A DNA stretch of 64,000 bases from Amanita rubescens (GCA_015039365.1 WION01000034.1:186001-250000); one strand, 5' to 3'; shown: positions 48,240-59,613, counted from the stretch's first letter. The notes: generated from the letters alone by a model not told the origin. Program-made: numbers and translations.

Positions 48240-51200
48240 TCATGGAGAAAAGATGAGCATAAGTGATGTAACAAGAAACATTAATCCACATAAGCATATA
48301 TGAGCAAATCCAATGATAAAGCAACTAATGAAATGTAGGATCTGGGTTTTCTGCTGTGTTTTGGAAAGATTGTCAAGCTGTTGCTTGCAATAAAGTGTCA
48401 TGGAATGTTCAGATCCCATAACTTGGTTCATGGTCTGGACTGTATGAGAAAGCAAAGACTCTGCTTCATCAAATTTTCCTTGCTTCTCATATATCAATGC
48501 CAAAGTGCTCATGGTGGCCAAGGTGTCTGGATCATTTGACCCAGGCTTCTCTTTGATTGCACTAATCACATCTGCCAGCAGCTTCTCTGCCTCATCCCAC
48601 CTTTCCTGATGCTGGTATGTCATTGCCAGATTCTGAATGCTCATGAGAATGCTTTGGTGGTCTACCCCAAGCTTTTCTTTTCTTATATTGATCACATCCA
48701 CTTGCAGCTTCTCTACCTCATCCCACCTCCCTTTCTTCTTATATGTCAATGCTAAATTGTCCATGATGATCAGAGTTTCTGGATGGGATATTCCTAGGTT
48801 TACTTTGCCTGCATTCATTGCATCCAACTGCAAACTTTCTGCCTCATCCCATTTTCCTTGCTGCTGGCATGTTAGTGCCAAGTTGTTCATTGCAGTAAGA
48901 GTCAATGGGTGGCCTGTTCCAAACTTTTCTTTGCTTGTCTTCACCACATTCACTTGGATTTTCTCTGCTTCATCCAATTTTCCCTGATTCTGGTATATCA
49001 TGGCCAAGTTGTCCATGATAACAAGAGTATCTGGGTGGTCTGATCCAAGCTTTGCCTTGCTTGCATTCAATACATCCACCTGTAGCTTTTCTGCCTCACT
49101 CCACCTTCTTTGATGCCTGTATGTCCATGCCAAATTATTCATGGCAATCAAACTTTCTGGATGATCTGATCCAAGCTTTGCTTTCCTTCCATTCATCACA
49201 TCCATCTGCAACTTCTCTGCCTCATCCCACTTTCCTCTTTTCTGGAATGTCAATGCTAAATTGTTCATAGTGATCAGAGTCTCTAGGTGGTCTGATCCAT
49301 GTTTCTCTTTGTTCATCTTCATCACATCTAACTGCAGCCTTTCTGCTTCGTCCCACTTGCCCTGATCATGGTACATCATTGCCAAATTGGTTATTGCAGC
49401 CAAAGTACATGGATGCTGCAATCCAAGCTTTATCTTTCTCATATTTGTTACATCTATTTGCAGTTTCTCTGCCTCAACCCATTTTCCCTGATTCCTGTAT
49501 GTCCATGCCAAAGTGTGCATGCTATTGAGAGTGGATGGGTGGTTTAGTCCAAGCTTTTTTTTTCTTACATTCAACACTTCAACCTGCAGTTGTTCTGCTT
49601 CATCCCACCTTCCTTTCTTCTGGTATGTCAATGCCAAATTATTCATGGAAATCAGAGTCTCTGGGTGGTCTGATCCTAGTTTTTCCTTTCCTATATCCAT
49701 CACATCCACCTGTAGTTGCTCTGCCTCATCCCACCTTCCTTGTTGCTGATATGTTAATGCCAAATTGTTCATGGTTTTCAGAGTTTCTGGGTGATTTGAT
49801 CTAAGCTTTACTTTGCTTGGATTCATCACCTCCACCTGCAACTTCTCTGCCTCATCCAACCTCTCCTCATTGTGGTATGTCCATCCAAGGTTGTGCATGC
49901 TCATCAAAGTTTGTGGGTGGTCTGACCCAAGCTTGGCTTTCCTGACGTTTACCACATCCAACTGGAGCTTTTCTGCTTCGTGCCATTTCCCCTGACCCTG
50001 GTATATCAATGCCAAATTGTTCATGGCATCTAGAATTACTGGATGATTTATGCCTAGCCTTTCTCTGCCCACATTTATCACACATTCCTGTATCTTCTCT
50101 GCCTTATTCAATCTTCCTTGTTCCTCATATGTCAATGACTGCAGACTTTCTGCATCATCCAATCTTCCTAGCCTCACATATGTCAATGCCAATCCATTCA
50201 TGGTGGTCAGAGTTTCTGGATCATCTGATCCAAGGACTACTTTCCTTGCTTCCATCACATCTATCTGCAGATTCTCTGCCTCATCCCATCTTCCCTGTTC
50301 CTGGTATATCATTGCCAAATTATTCATGCTGTCCAGACAATCAGGGTGATCTGATCCAATTTTCTCTTTTCTTGCATTCACAATATCTAACTGTAGCACT
50401 TCTGCTTTATGCCACTGTCCTTGATTCTTATGTGTTATTGCCAATTTTTGCTTGGTAGCAAGAGTCAATGGGTGGTCTGCTCCAAGCTTCAAGGTCCTCT
50501 CATCAACTGCTAGTTGTAAAATATTTTCTTCTTCATCCCAACTACCAACATGCTTAAATACAAGTGCATATTTGTCATGATGATAGTCATAGTACCCATT
50601 TTGTAACCCTAGTTCAACTGCATGCAAATAGTTTGACCTAATATGTGGGGCAAGTAGCCTGCAAAATGCATAATTATCAACATGTGGGCCAAGAATTATT
50701 GAATAGGACAGCAGTGATCTTGCTCTGTGATAATAATCTATGATCCCTGCTTTTATGCAATTCCTGCTCCAGGCATTCACTAGTGCATGCATTGAATACA
50801 AGTTATTCACAACCTTAATCAGTGAAAATGAAAGTAAAACTTGTATTCCAGCCAAGAATTGTATTCTTTCCCATTCTCCCTCTTTATTTAGGAACAATGT
50901 TGGATAATTCAATTGTTTTGATGATATAAATGAATCAGAGGCATGCTCATCAATATGGCTTCTGACATAATTCTCTGCAGCATTCTTGAACAACTCTTCA
51001 GGTATATCCTCATGATTTAAAAATGAAAGAGTCCTCAATAGCCTGATGGCACTCTGTGCTGCCACAGATTCCTCTTCATTTCCTTCAGCCATACCCTCAA
51101 TTTGTTTCATTGAAACGTCCCATGTACCATATGTAGATTCTCCATAATCAGATGCACCCTTGAATCTTTTATATGACATTAATACATCCTGATGTTTTTT

Positions 51201-52105
51201 GTATAGTTCAAGATAACCATCAATTCCACACCTACAACTTTGGATGTATGCTCCTGCTTGATCAAGGGCAAGAGGTATTTTACTCAATTTCAACACAAGC
51301 TTTTTGGCCTGATCTTTGATATAGTCAGATGTACCATCAAGCATGGCTGACTTCAAAAGCAAGGAGACAGCCTCATCATCTGTCATCTCAACAACATTCA
51401 TGGTTTCCAATGCCAGCCTCTCCAATTCCACATTCCTACTGGTTATCAAGATATTTCCTTCACTTCCTGATGGGAGGAACTTTTCCACTACTGAATAATG
51501 ACCATCTGCATTATCATATACAATAAGCCATTTAGTTCCCTGAGAGATCCATTGAAGAGCAGACCCAGGTGAATGCCTTGTTCCCTGTGAAGCATTCTTG
51601 GCATGGGCTATTTGCATTAGTGCAAATTCAATAGTGGCTTCTGAAGAAGCATCAATCCAGAATATATCAGAAAACCTTGTGGCAGTCATTCATCTTGCAT
51701 CAATATTATTTTGATGAGCTTACAAATTAGAATATTGTTCAATGAATTTCAGGCAAATCTGTGTTTTGCCAATACCTCCTAGACCACGCAAAAGGAATGA
51801 ATTCCTCTGGTCTTTGATGTGGGAGCTGAAATGATCCTTCAACTTTTGCAAGTATTCATTTCTACCCATGAAGGAAATACTAGAATGTCTTGGGTGAGGC
51901 AATGGTGGTAGGGTGGTCTCCACAAGGGCTGGATCATTATTAAAGTTTATCTATGTTGGGGTTAAAGTTGGTGTGCCATAAATAGACAATACCTCAACTC
52001 AACTATTGTGACACCATTGATCTCTGTAATATGTGCACCAATCACAGAGACATGGCCAGCACCATAAAAAAAGCCAGGGTTCACAGCTGGAGGATGGTCT
52101 GACAT
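48240..52105 (-). CDS. NB-ARC/TPR STAND protein (NLR-like), copy 2
   Basis: Paralogue of the gene at 42.1-45.9 kb in opposite orientation. Amino exon from ATG 52105: MSDHPPAVNPGFFYGAGHVS, VIGAHITEINGVTIVEL. Middle exon (to 51724): INFNNDPALVETTLPPLP, FMGRNEYLQKLKDHFSSH, P-loop LLRGLGGIGKTQICLKFIEQ. Main exon 51675-48240: SDIFWIDASSEATIEFALMQ, KWLIVYDNAD, ILITSRN, KIPLALDQAGAYIQS, then about 16 TPRs. One unit is shortened around GRLDDAESLQ-SLTYEEQGR, so repeat number differs from copy 1. After the last TPR (HTVQTMNQVMGSEHSMTLYC) comes a very hydrophobic end, CFIIGFAHICLCGLMFLVTS, that copy 1 lacks. No frameshift or stop inside 1,149 codons. The exact splice joining exon 1 to exon 2 is not certain. 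Confidence 0.85.
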
Positions 52106-52249
52106 GCTGGCTACAAAATAATGAAGGATGGTAGAGACATAGATTCATCAGTATGATAATTGTTCTGGCCAAAGTGAATCATGTTAGTACCTGATAAATT
52201 TCAATAGTGTGGCATGTCGTAGTAAAGAAGAAAGAATGGATGTGACATG

Positions 52250-54050
52250 TCACACTGGTAAACGCCGTGGAAAGGGTGCCGGAAAAGTTCCGAATCACTC
52301 TTCATTCTCCGAAATTGTGAGGGGCTCAGCTCAAGTGATAATCCTCTAGAGATCATTAAATAGGAACCAGTGGGGCCACAGTTCTTGTGATCCGACACAG
52401 ACTCAGCAGACCTCATCCACTTTTGCAGCCCATTCTCTAGGATTCAGCTTGTCATCATTATCAGTAAGTTCACTTAGGAGGCTAACACTACTAGCACTAT
52501 GTTACACCGAGACTCAACACAAATCAATCTACTATCGCATACTTCAACTCGTGTACGGCATGATCCCCATTCGGACAACCAGTCTATCCAACACGAGCTG
52601 CTCCCCCTTTCCGGGGGCCCTGGCTGCACTAGTCCGACTCCACGACCCCACCCTAACCACTGGTTTTCTGGCCATCCAGCAGGGAATGCCCCCGTCGCCG
52701 TATGTCGCAGTAGATTCCTACCCGGTAACTTTCCATTTTAGCAATCCCCGGTCCTACAGTGAACGGCCACCCTCATTCAAATTCAGCAAGGCTCATTGGA
52801 ACGTACGACGTACGCGATGGGTTAGTCAGTGAACAGGGTCCTTCAATCCTATCACTGCTACGTTCCTGTAGACCATAACTCAGCATTATGTACCAATGAA
52901 ACAACTCGTCTCACTTTTATGCTAGTGTCATCTACTATTGGCAGCAGCTTGCTGCTGCTGCCGCCACCTTCCCCGCTGCTGCTGGCTTTCTTGCGACAAG
53001 TGCAGCCCTTGCCCGTACTAGTGAATCTGCAGCCACAGCCGCAGCTGCTGGCGCATCCGCATCCGCAGCCGCAGCCAGTGCCGGCGCCGCCACCGATGCC
53101 CATGTCGAAATGTAGACGGCGGTACAGGTAGACAGTGTGATTTTGCGATAAGGGTACACGTGCCTGCTTATATTGTGGTCCAATGGTCCGTAGACCCGGC
53201 TCACCGATATGGTACTCACACAAATCGATAGGAACATAAGTGTTGGAACGTCCCGGAACATCAGAAGTTGGCTATGCATGTCCAAATTCGGATAGAAGTG
53301 CCACTTTCCTTGAAGGTAATATATTGAACCAAATTGCCGTTGACGGCATTACATGGCGGGGATAGGAAGGTTTTGATCGTTGGTCCAGGCACGCCGCATG
53401 AACGTTGGCACCGGCAGTCAGATAGACGTGTCTCCACTATGGCAGACCTCAACAGAGGCTCAACTAAGATCCAACCATGCCCGAGCACAAGATCCCTTTA
53501 CGAGTTTTGGTCAGAGGCCTCTAAAATGAAGGATTTTAAGTCGACCACCCAACTTTATGGACCCTTTAAATCCGCCGTGGCGCTGACAGCAGGTGACGGT
53601 CCACCGGGAGAAGCGCAGGGACGTATCAGCAAAACGGTATTTGACAAAGCGTGGTCTCGGAAGTTACCGCACACAGACTGGTGACGTCATCGATTATCTC
53701 TCGCAGCTCGCTCTGGTAGTGGCAACTTCGGCCGCTTTGGCTGTCGGTCAGTATATTCTCCAACCACTCCTGCTTTACCGCTCACGCGCCCAACCGCCAA
53801 GCTAACAAAACCTTCGCGTTTCCCTCTACTGCTCAGTGCTCGCTGCCCACCTTCGCAGGCGCTGGGCTTCACTTTCGCCAACACTCGTAGACGTCGCAAG
53901 ACTTCATTGCAACATCAATTTGAAACAGGGCAAGACAAGCGTGCTCAACAAACTCGTCCAAATTACTTGAAGCGACCCGTTAGTATGTCGTATTCGGACC
54001 CCAGACCGTCCTTCCCTCGCAGACCTCTTCTAACCTACTGCGCCATAAGA
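52250..54050. other. Low-coding region with alanine/proline-type simple sequence
   Basis: CpG returns here. At 52930-53100 GCTGCTGCTGCC and CCGCAGCCGCAGCC runs produce alanine-rich (minus) or proline/glutamine-rich (plus) frames; these are compositional. No gene is supported. Confidence 0.4.
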
Positions 54051-54058
54051 TCTGGCGT

Positions 54059-54953
54059 GTGGCTCAGTACTCGTTACCTCTCCCTCCCGTATCTTCCGCT
54101 GCTGCTCAACTCAAGCTAGCATACAACAGTTGCCCGCTCGAATTCTCGAGCAAAGAAGGCAATTACATCGACGAGCAGAAGCGAGTATGCGCGCCAGTCG
54201 CGGTAAGAAGGTGGATCTCAAATCGCCCATTGTTCAAGATCCGTGGTCCTCTCAACTTGATTGGAGCCAAAATGAAGGGACAAAGCGAAAGCGCCCGCCA
54301 TATATTAACAAAGATGGTACTTGGACTCGACGAGACCCAAAAGTGCTTACATCGATGTCATGCCTCGAAATCGGATTCCACCGCTCTTGTTCAAGTTGGC
54401 GTGCAGAGGCTACCCTTTGTTCCATTCAAGAGAACACGGCTGGATGTACCGCGTTCCCTGATTCCCCCTCAAGTCGTTGCCATGGGCACTATCAGCCACC
54501 GCATGATCGAAAAGACTTGGCTAACACCTTCTAACGTGAAAAAGAATCGGGTCGAGTCAGAATCGAGAGCGATGGTCCGTGCGCCACCCGGCTACGCGAT
54601 CATTGGTGCCGGTGTGAATTTGGAAGAGTGGATCTCGAGCTGTATGGGGGGACGCGGGATTTGGTATACACGGTGTTACGGTATTAGGGCGGATGACTCT
54701 CTGAGGGACCAAAAGCGCTGGGGTGCATTTGCCTTCGAAAACGGAAAGATAATTATCCCTCGACCAAGCTAGTAAAGTGATTAACTATATTCGGGGATTC
54801 CGATGGGGCTGGGATGTCGATCCGGAAGCTCAAAAACTCGCGACGGTGACAGATAGTGTGACTAATTTCGTTGATTTCTATCTTTTTCAAGTTGCGGTTC
54901 CTCAAAGGGGATACGATTCAGGTGAATTGGTTCAATGGGGAATGTTTTTGTGA
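54059..54953 (+). pseudogene. Unrecognised protein-coding remnant with a frameshift
   Basis: An open frame of over 200 codons ends at 54772 with WGAFAFENGKIIIPRPS. A different frame, overlapping its last bases, continues SLDQASKVINYIRGFRWGWD, VDPEAQKLATVTDSVTNFVD and FYLFQVAVPQRGYDSGELVQ to a stop at 54951-54953. A one-base change near 54745-54755 would join them, so this appears to be one broken gene; an unrecognised intron is the alternative. APPGYAIIGAGVNLEEWISS and the tail look like real protein, but I know no family. The amino end is undefined. Confidence 0.4.
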
Positions 54954-55019
54954 ATACTGAGCATGTCTTTTGCCGAGTCCGTGTCGTATTTGCTTGTCCT
55001 CATTTTTAGCCACGGATTG

Positions 55020-55320
55020 GACGAGGATCAAAGGCCACCTTTGTTCCAACTTAACCGTATAGCCACTACAGCGATCGCTGCTCGGATGTTCGATGACGTC
55101 GCAAGTCATTGGATCTATCAGTAAGGAAGCTCTCTATTCCTCCCGCTGTCGCGGTCGTTGGAAATACGATGTTGGCGTATCGCATTGGGCTGAGCCACAC
55201 AAACTTGCCCACCGTCGGAGGATGTCCAATCTCAAAGTTCAAACTCCGATTCGGCACCGTTTGCCGCTTGACTTTGATAACTTCTTCTGCCATTATACTA
55301 AGATATACTTAATCAAACGC
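55020..55320 (+). repeat. Dispersed repeat segment shared with 22.8 and 25.0 kb
   Basis: GACGTCGCAAGTCATT at 55096 and AAGCTCTCTATTCC...CCGCTGTC at 55129-55150 occur in the same order as in the GH51 downstream repeat (22825-22925) and its inverted copy. The part before it (GATCAAAGGCCACCTTTGTT) matches fragments at 36.6 and 37.6 kb. It sits just left of copy F of the repeated small gene. Confidence 0.5.
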
Positions 55321-55512
55321 GCTTTTTGGACGCGGATTCTGGCCGTGCTGGCCCGTAACTTAACCCTAACAGTCTTTCCCCTTTCTTCCGCCTCAGTTCA
55401 CAAACCACGTGTCAATTGTATTGGGAATGTCGCCGTGTTCCCTGGACCCTGACCATGTCAAAACGCGCTAATATAATGCTTTACGTTACTCAACCCAACC
55501 CACCGAACAACC

Positions 55513-56108
55513 ATGCCCAAGAAGGTTCTCCTCTCAATTCGTCGCGTATCACGCCTCTAACCCATTCCTCAGAACTCTAGCGCAACATTCATCGAAGGGT
55601 TCTTCTCCGAATACCCCGAATTCGAGTACGACTCGACGGCACCCGTATCACAAGAATACCGACGTCTGAAAGACCATTTCGACTGGATGCCACGTTCCCA
55701 AGAAGAGAAAAAGGCGAAATCTGCGTTTGGTACTGCGATGGGAAAACAATTCGCGTCGTTTTACGGAACGAGCGTGAATGATATTGAAGCGTGGAAAGCT
55801 CTATGCGAGGCTCTTGGGGTGGATCCGGTTCCTGAAACGATAGCAGAGTGTAGAGACGTGCGTGTGTTTTCCCGTCTCGTGTTTGTGTGACCACCGTGCT
55901 AAACGAACACACGTAACAGCTCATCAAGTCCACTCACGTCAATCTGGTGGATTTTATCGATATTCGTATTTCAGGCAGGCCTGTCAAAATCTTTGAAACG
56001 GAGGGACAACTTCGAAAGTATACTTGCAAGAATGAAAAGTATTATCCGAAAGAGAGCGCGAAGGAAAGTGGCGTGTTGAGGTATTTGCTTCGTAAGATTC
56101 TGAGCTGA
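55513..56108 (+). CDS. Copy F of the repeated small gene, most complete
   Basis: The best-preserved member of a small-gene family with five decayed relatives at 37.8-41.3 kb. Main frame: ATFIEGFFSEYPEFEYDSTA, PVSQEYRRLKDHFDWMPRSQ, EEKKAKSAFGTAMGKQFASF, YGTSVNDIEAWKALCEALGV, DPVPETIAECRD, an intron at 55858-55919, then LIKSTHVNLVDFIDIRISGR, PVKIFETEGQLRKYTCKNEK, YYPKESAKESGVLRYLLRKI and a stop at 56106-56108. The expected start MPKKVLLSIRRVSR (ATG 55513) is in another frame. Copy C shows the same change, which suggests either an unrecognised intron or an inherited frameshift. About 170 residues, soluble and charged, no signal peptide. Function unknown; similar small proteins are known to me only as hypothetical basidiomycete proteins. 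Confidence 0.6.
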
Positions 56109-56432
56109 GCGTAGTGTATATAGTTTCGGGTTTGGAGGGTAATTTACTTGCTGTCAGAGTTCGATCCGAGCCACGCTAATAGGATTGCACCGCCACCACC
56201 GCAACCGATCGATCGTGGTCATCTCAGTTGATGCCCCTTTTTTACCCCACGCAGAGAAATTCTGTTATACATTATAGCCCAAATACATACAACACAAATC
56301 TCGTTCGTTAGCTAAGCGCACAAAAAAAGCAAACAACTCGACAACTTCAAAAATACAAAAAGCAACTCGACCAAAGCAGAAAAGACAGCATCGAAAAAAT
56401 AAAGCAAAAAGCAAAAAAAAAAAAAAAGTCGT
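56109..56432. other. 3' region of the RING gene with A-rich tract
   Basis: No gene. It contains a 15-bp A run near 56412-56427, immediately beyond the RING gene stop codon on its 3' side. Confidence 0.5.
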
Positions 56433-59411
56433 TTAGTTGCGATTACGACGTAGGGCTCTCCGAGGCGTACCACCCGTGGTCCGTGTTTGTGAATCCCCTC
56501 CGGAAGGTAAAGGTGAAGACGAAGGAGGGGGCGCAGCAACGGGCGCCCCTCCTAAAATCTTGATCCGATTCTTCAGCCTAGCTCGTTTTAGAGCACGTCT
56601 CCTCGCAGTCGTATTACTCCGATTCCCCAAACTCCCATGACTGCTATTCCGTTGCTTGAGATTCCTCCCCGTCGTCGTCGTCGGCGTCGTCGGCGGAGCA
56701 GCAGCGCCATTAACACCGGGCCCACTCCAAGGCCACGTCTCGACAACCTGCACCTCTTCCTCTTCCCCATCTTCTACATCAGGTCCCTCCGATTCGTCGT
56801 CCATCCTTTCTATAACCGATTCTTCCTCCCCGCTCGCGTCAGACGATCCGATCATGATGACATCCGCAGGCGGACTGGTATCCGACGACCGTCTCCGTTC
56901 CCTCCCTTTACTAGGCCTCAACACGAGCGAAGAAACGAGAAACATCTTTTCCTCCTCGGGTGTATACCCAGATTGACGTAAATTGAGGTACCTCACGCAC
57001 CCCGAAGAGGACCTTCTATTATTGGTATTGCGTTTGCTGGTGGTGGTATTCGTATCATTGTTATATGCGAAATTGTAATTGTGATTTGAGTTTCTTGCCG
57101 GCGTGGTTGGTATCGGTATTGGCATTGTCATCGTCGGTGTTGTCGTCGTCATTGTCGGAAGTAGTAAAGCCGGAAGAGGAGGAAGAGGTATCGTCGCTTG
57201 AGGCAACAACAACGGCGGCGGCGGTAATGGCGGCTTATCCAAAACCACCTCAACCACATCATCCCCACTATCATCCACCACCTCCACACCATCATCACCA
57301 TAAACATCAACATCAACATCACCCACCTCCACGTCTATCTCACTACCCTCCGCGGCGAGCGCGAGGAGCTGAAGGTCATCTCCCTCCCCCACCCCATCAT
57401 CATCCCAATCATCATCATCGCTCCTCCCACTACTCGCATTCGCAGCAGACACAGTCCTCAACCACTGTTTAATAAACGCCTTTTTGCTCTGCTCGGCCTT
57501 GTCCAACCTCCGCTCTTGCGAAGCGTGTTTTTTCACTCGACTCCCGCCAAGTCCCAGGCGGTTCGCGAGGAGGAGGGCTTTCTTCCCTTGTCCTTTACTG
57601 GATACGAGGCTGGTTTGGCTCGCGGTGCGGAAGAGCGGGTTGGGAGTTGTCCTCGTGGTTGGGGTGGGCGTAGGTGTGAGGGTAGGGGTTAGAGTGGGTG
57701 TTGGGGTGATTGATAGGGTGGGTCTTGTTCCTAGACCTCTAAGAGGAGAAGACCCTAGAGAAGGAGAAGAAGAAGAAGCGGCAAAGAGCGGAGGAGGAGG
57801 AGGTGCAAAGAGACCTGAGGCGTGCTGATGGGGAACGGTGAAGACGGAACCTGAGCCAGTACGTCTCAAGCTGAGAGAGGCCAAGTCAGGCTCTCCAAAA
57901 GTGGCGGATCTAGTGTGTTTCGGAATAGAAGAAGAGCCGGGGTCCGCGACATGCTGAGCAGAGGTTGCACGACGGCCAAAGGCAGCAAAACCTAATTGGC
58001 GCACTTTGGATAAAAGCAAGTGCCGTGTGCTAGTTGGAGAAGAAACGGATGAATTAGGCGTCGTGATGGCGGAAGAGTGATCAGTTTTGAAATCGGTGAT
58101 GGTCTGAGCGGAACGAAACAAGTTGTTTGTATTTGTTTGCATTCCAATATTAACGAAATAAAACCACTAGAACTAACACCAACCCAACTACACTTGCAAC
58201 TCGCGTCTTGACGCTCACTTCATCAACTGATCTTGGACCATTCAATCCAACAAACTTGATTGACTCTCCCATTACATCCCGTATCATCTCCACCACATCA
58301 AGTGACACTCCATCGCTCTTCTTCCACGCCGTCTTGACATCCCACATATCTTCTTCTTCTTCTTCATCCTCATCGATCGTCCCTGCAGAGTTTGGACATG
58401 ATAGAGTAGAACTTATCGTCGTCCGTGTCGATGATGACGAAGTACTAGACGTTCTTGATCGAGGTGGTGACGACCGTGACGTCTCAATGGGAGGAGGAAA
58501 GAGAATACACGCTTTATCGCATGATGGACATAGATTTCCAGATTCTTCTTTGCTTAGCCACTATAGCCGCCCACATTTAGATAATAACACAAAACACGCG
58601 GCCCGAACCAACCCACCTCGGTAATATGTTCCCAACAAAACACCGTACCACAACACCTCGTCCGACAAGGCGACACCGCCTTTCTTAAACTAAATCGTCG
58701 TCAGCATCCATACCAGTCATAAAAAAACAAACGTACCACATCCGACAATCCCAATTATAATCTTCCCGGACGACACTCGAGCTCTCAACAGCGCTCGTAC
58801 TGGCGGCGACATCACCCAACATGGGCGGCTCCTCCAAAATCCTCTTCGTAAACGCCTCATCAGCATACGCCGACCCCAAATACGGCGACTCGACGCCTAA
58901 ATCGAGTTTATACAAAACATCACAATATTCTTGATCGTCACTCGGACTAGGCAATCTCGTCCTAAGCGAAGCTGCAGAACGAGAATGAGATAAATTGAGT
59001 GGGTTAAAGGTTGGTTGCAATCGATAATGGTGGGATGAGCAAGAGGAAGAACGGCGAGGACGACGACGTGAGTTCATGTTTCTTTATTCGGTAGAAGAGA
59101 AGAGAGGAGGAAGAGAGAGGGAATTTACCAGAAGATGAAGGTGAAGGCAAAGAGAGGTGGGAACCCCAAGCTTTTTCAAAATCAAAGTAACCGCGAAAGT
59201 CATCTTCGTCACCCTCTGCGTATTCAAACGGGGTTGGAATGGAGGCTATTCTTGATCCGGTGGTGGTGTCATTAGAGGGTATTAGTACTATTGTTGGCGG
59301 TGCGGGTGATGGAGACGGCGGATCCCTTCTTCGTCTGCGCAAAGACGGGCCTAGTATTAGCGTTTCGGGTAGATCCTGGGATTCGTTATTGTTAATTGTT
59401 GGCAGGATCAT
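56433..59411 (-). CDS. RING-finger protein with long disordered carboxy region (putative E3 ligase)
   Basis: Five exons (59411-59129, 58971-58737, 58689-58617, 58560-58219, 58103-56433) join in one frame to 867 residues. The amino part is short and Ser/Pro-rich, followed by DDQEYCDVLYKLDLGVESPY. The RING-like zinc finger spans exons 2-4: DCRMCLRKAVSPCRTRCCGT, VFCWEHITEWLSKEESGN, LCPSCDKAC. This suggests ubiquitin ligase activity. The remaining 550 residues are low complexity: Pro/Thr repeats (TPTPTLTPTLTPTPTPT), acidic blocks, a conserved-looking RYLNLRQSGYTPEEEKMFLV, and a basic end RRALRRNRN. The last exon is open alone from ATG 58142 and could be read as a separate gene. However, the phase-0 donor GTGAGC at 58218 and acceptor at 58104 fuse it in frame with the RING part, and only 7 bp separate the alternative stop and start. 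Confidence 0.75.
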
Positions 59412-59613
59412 ATGGGCTAATTGTTATTGTTACCCACTTACCTCGGACTTGGTGTTATTGTCTACGCCAGCGGCGGGTGCCGTCGTGGCCGGGGGTGGGA
59501 TCCTACTAGCCCCGATAGCGTGGTCCATTTTATTATTGTTGTTGGCCTTGCGGCCGTGCGGAGGATGGGAGAAGACGTGAAACTGTCACGTCACACGATC
59601 AGAATTCGGAACA

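Larger units (their letters stand above)
42240..52250. other. CpG-depleted island carrying the paired NB-ARC/TPR genes
   Basis: By eye only about two CG dinucleotides occur in the 3.4-kb main exon of copy 1 (near 44765 and 45722) and about four in that of copy 2. The DNA to the left of 42.2 kb and right of 52.25 kb has CG in nearly every line. TG and CA are abundant instead. A short part of the spacer (about 47.37-47.76 kb) retains several CG. The pattern fits long-term cytosine methylation and deamination, though origin from a CpG-poor donor is also possible. Confidence 0.8.

Noticed and set aside
52930..53110. Alanine-rich or proline-rich protein
   Set aside because: Simple GCT/CAG repeat gives open frames on both strands; no exon support.
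56637..57828. Plus-strand frames opposite the RING gene tail
   Set aside because: Low-complexity complement of Pro/Thr/Asp repeats.
56433..58142. Separate 569-codon gene downstream of the RING protein
   Set aside because: A standard phase-0 intron joins it to the RING exons, and only 7 bp would separate the two genes.
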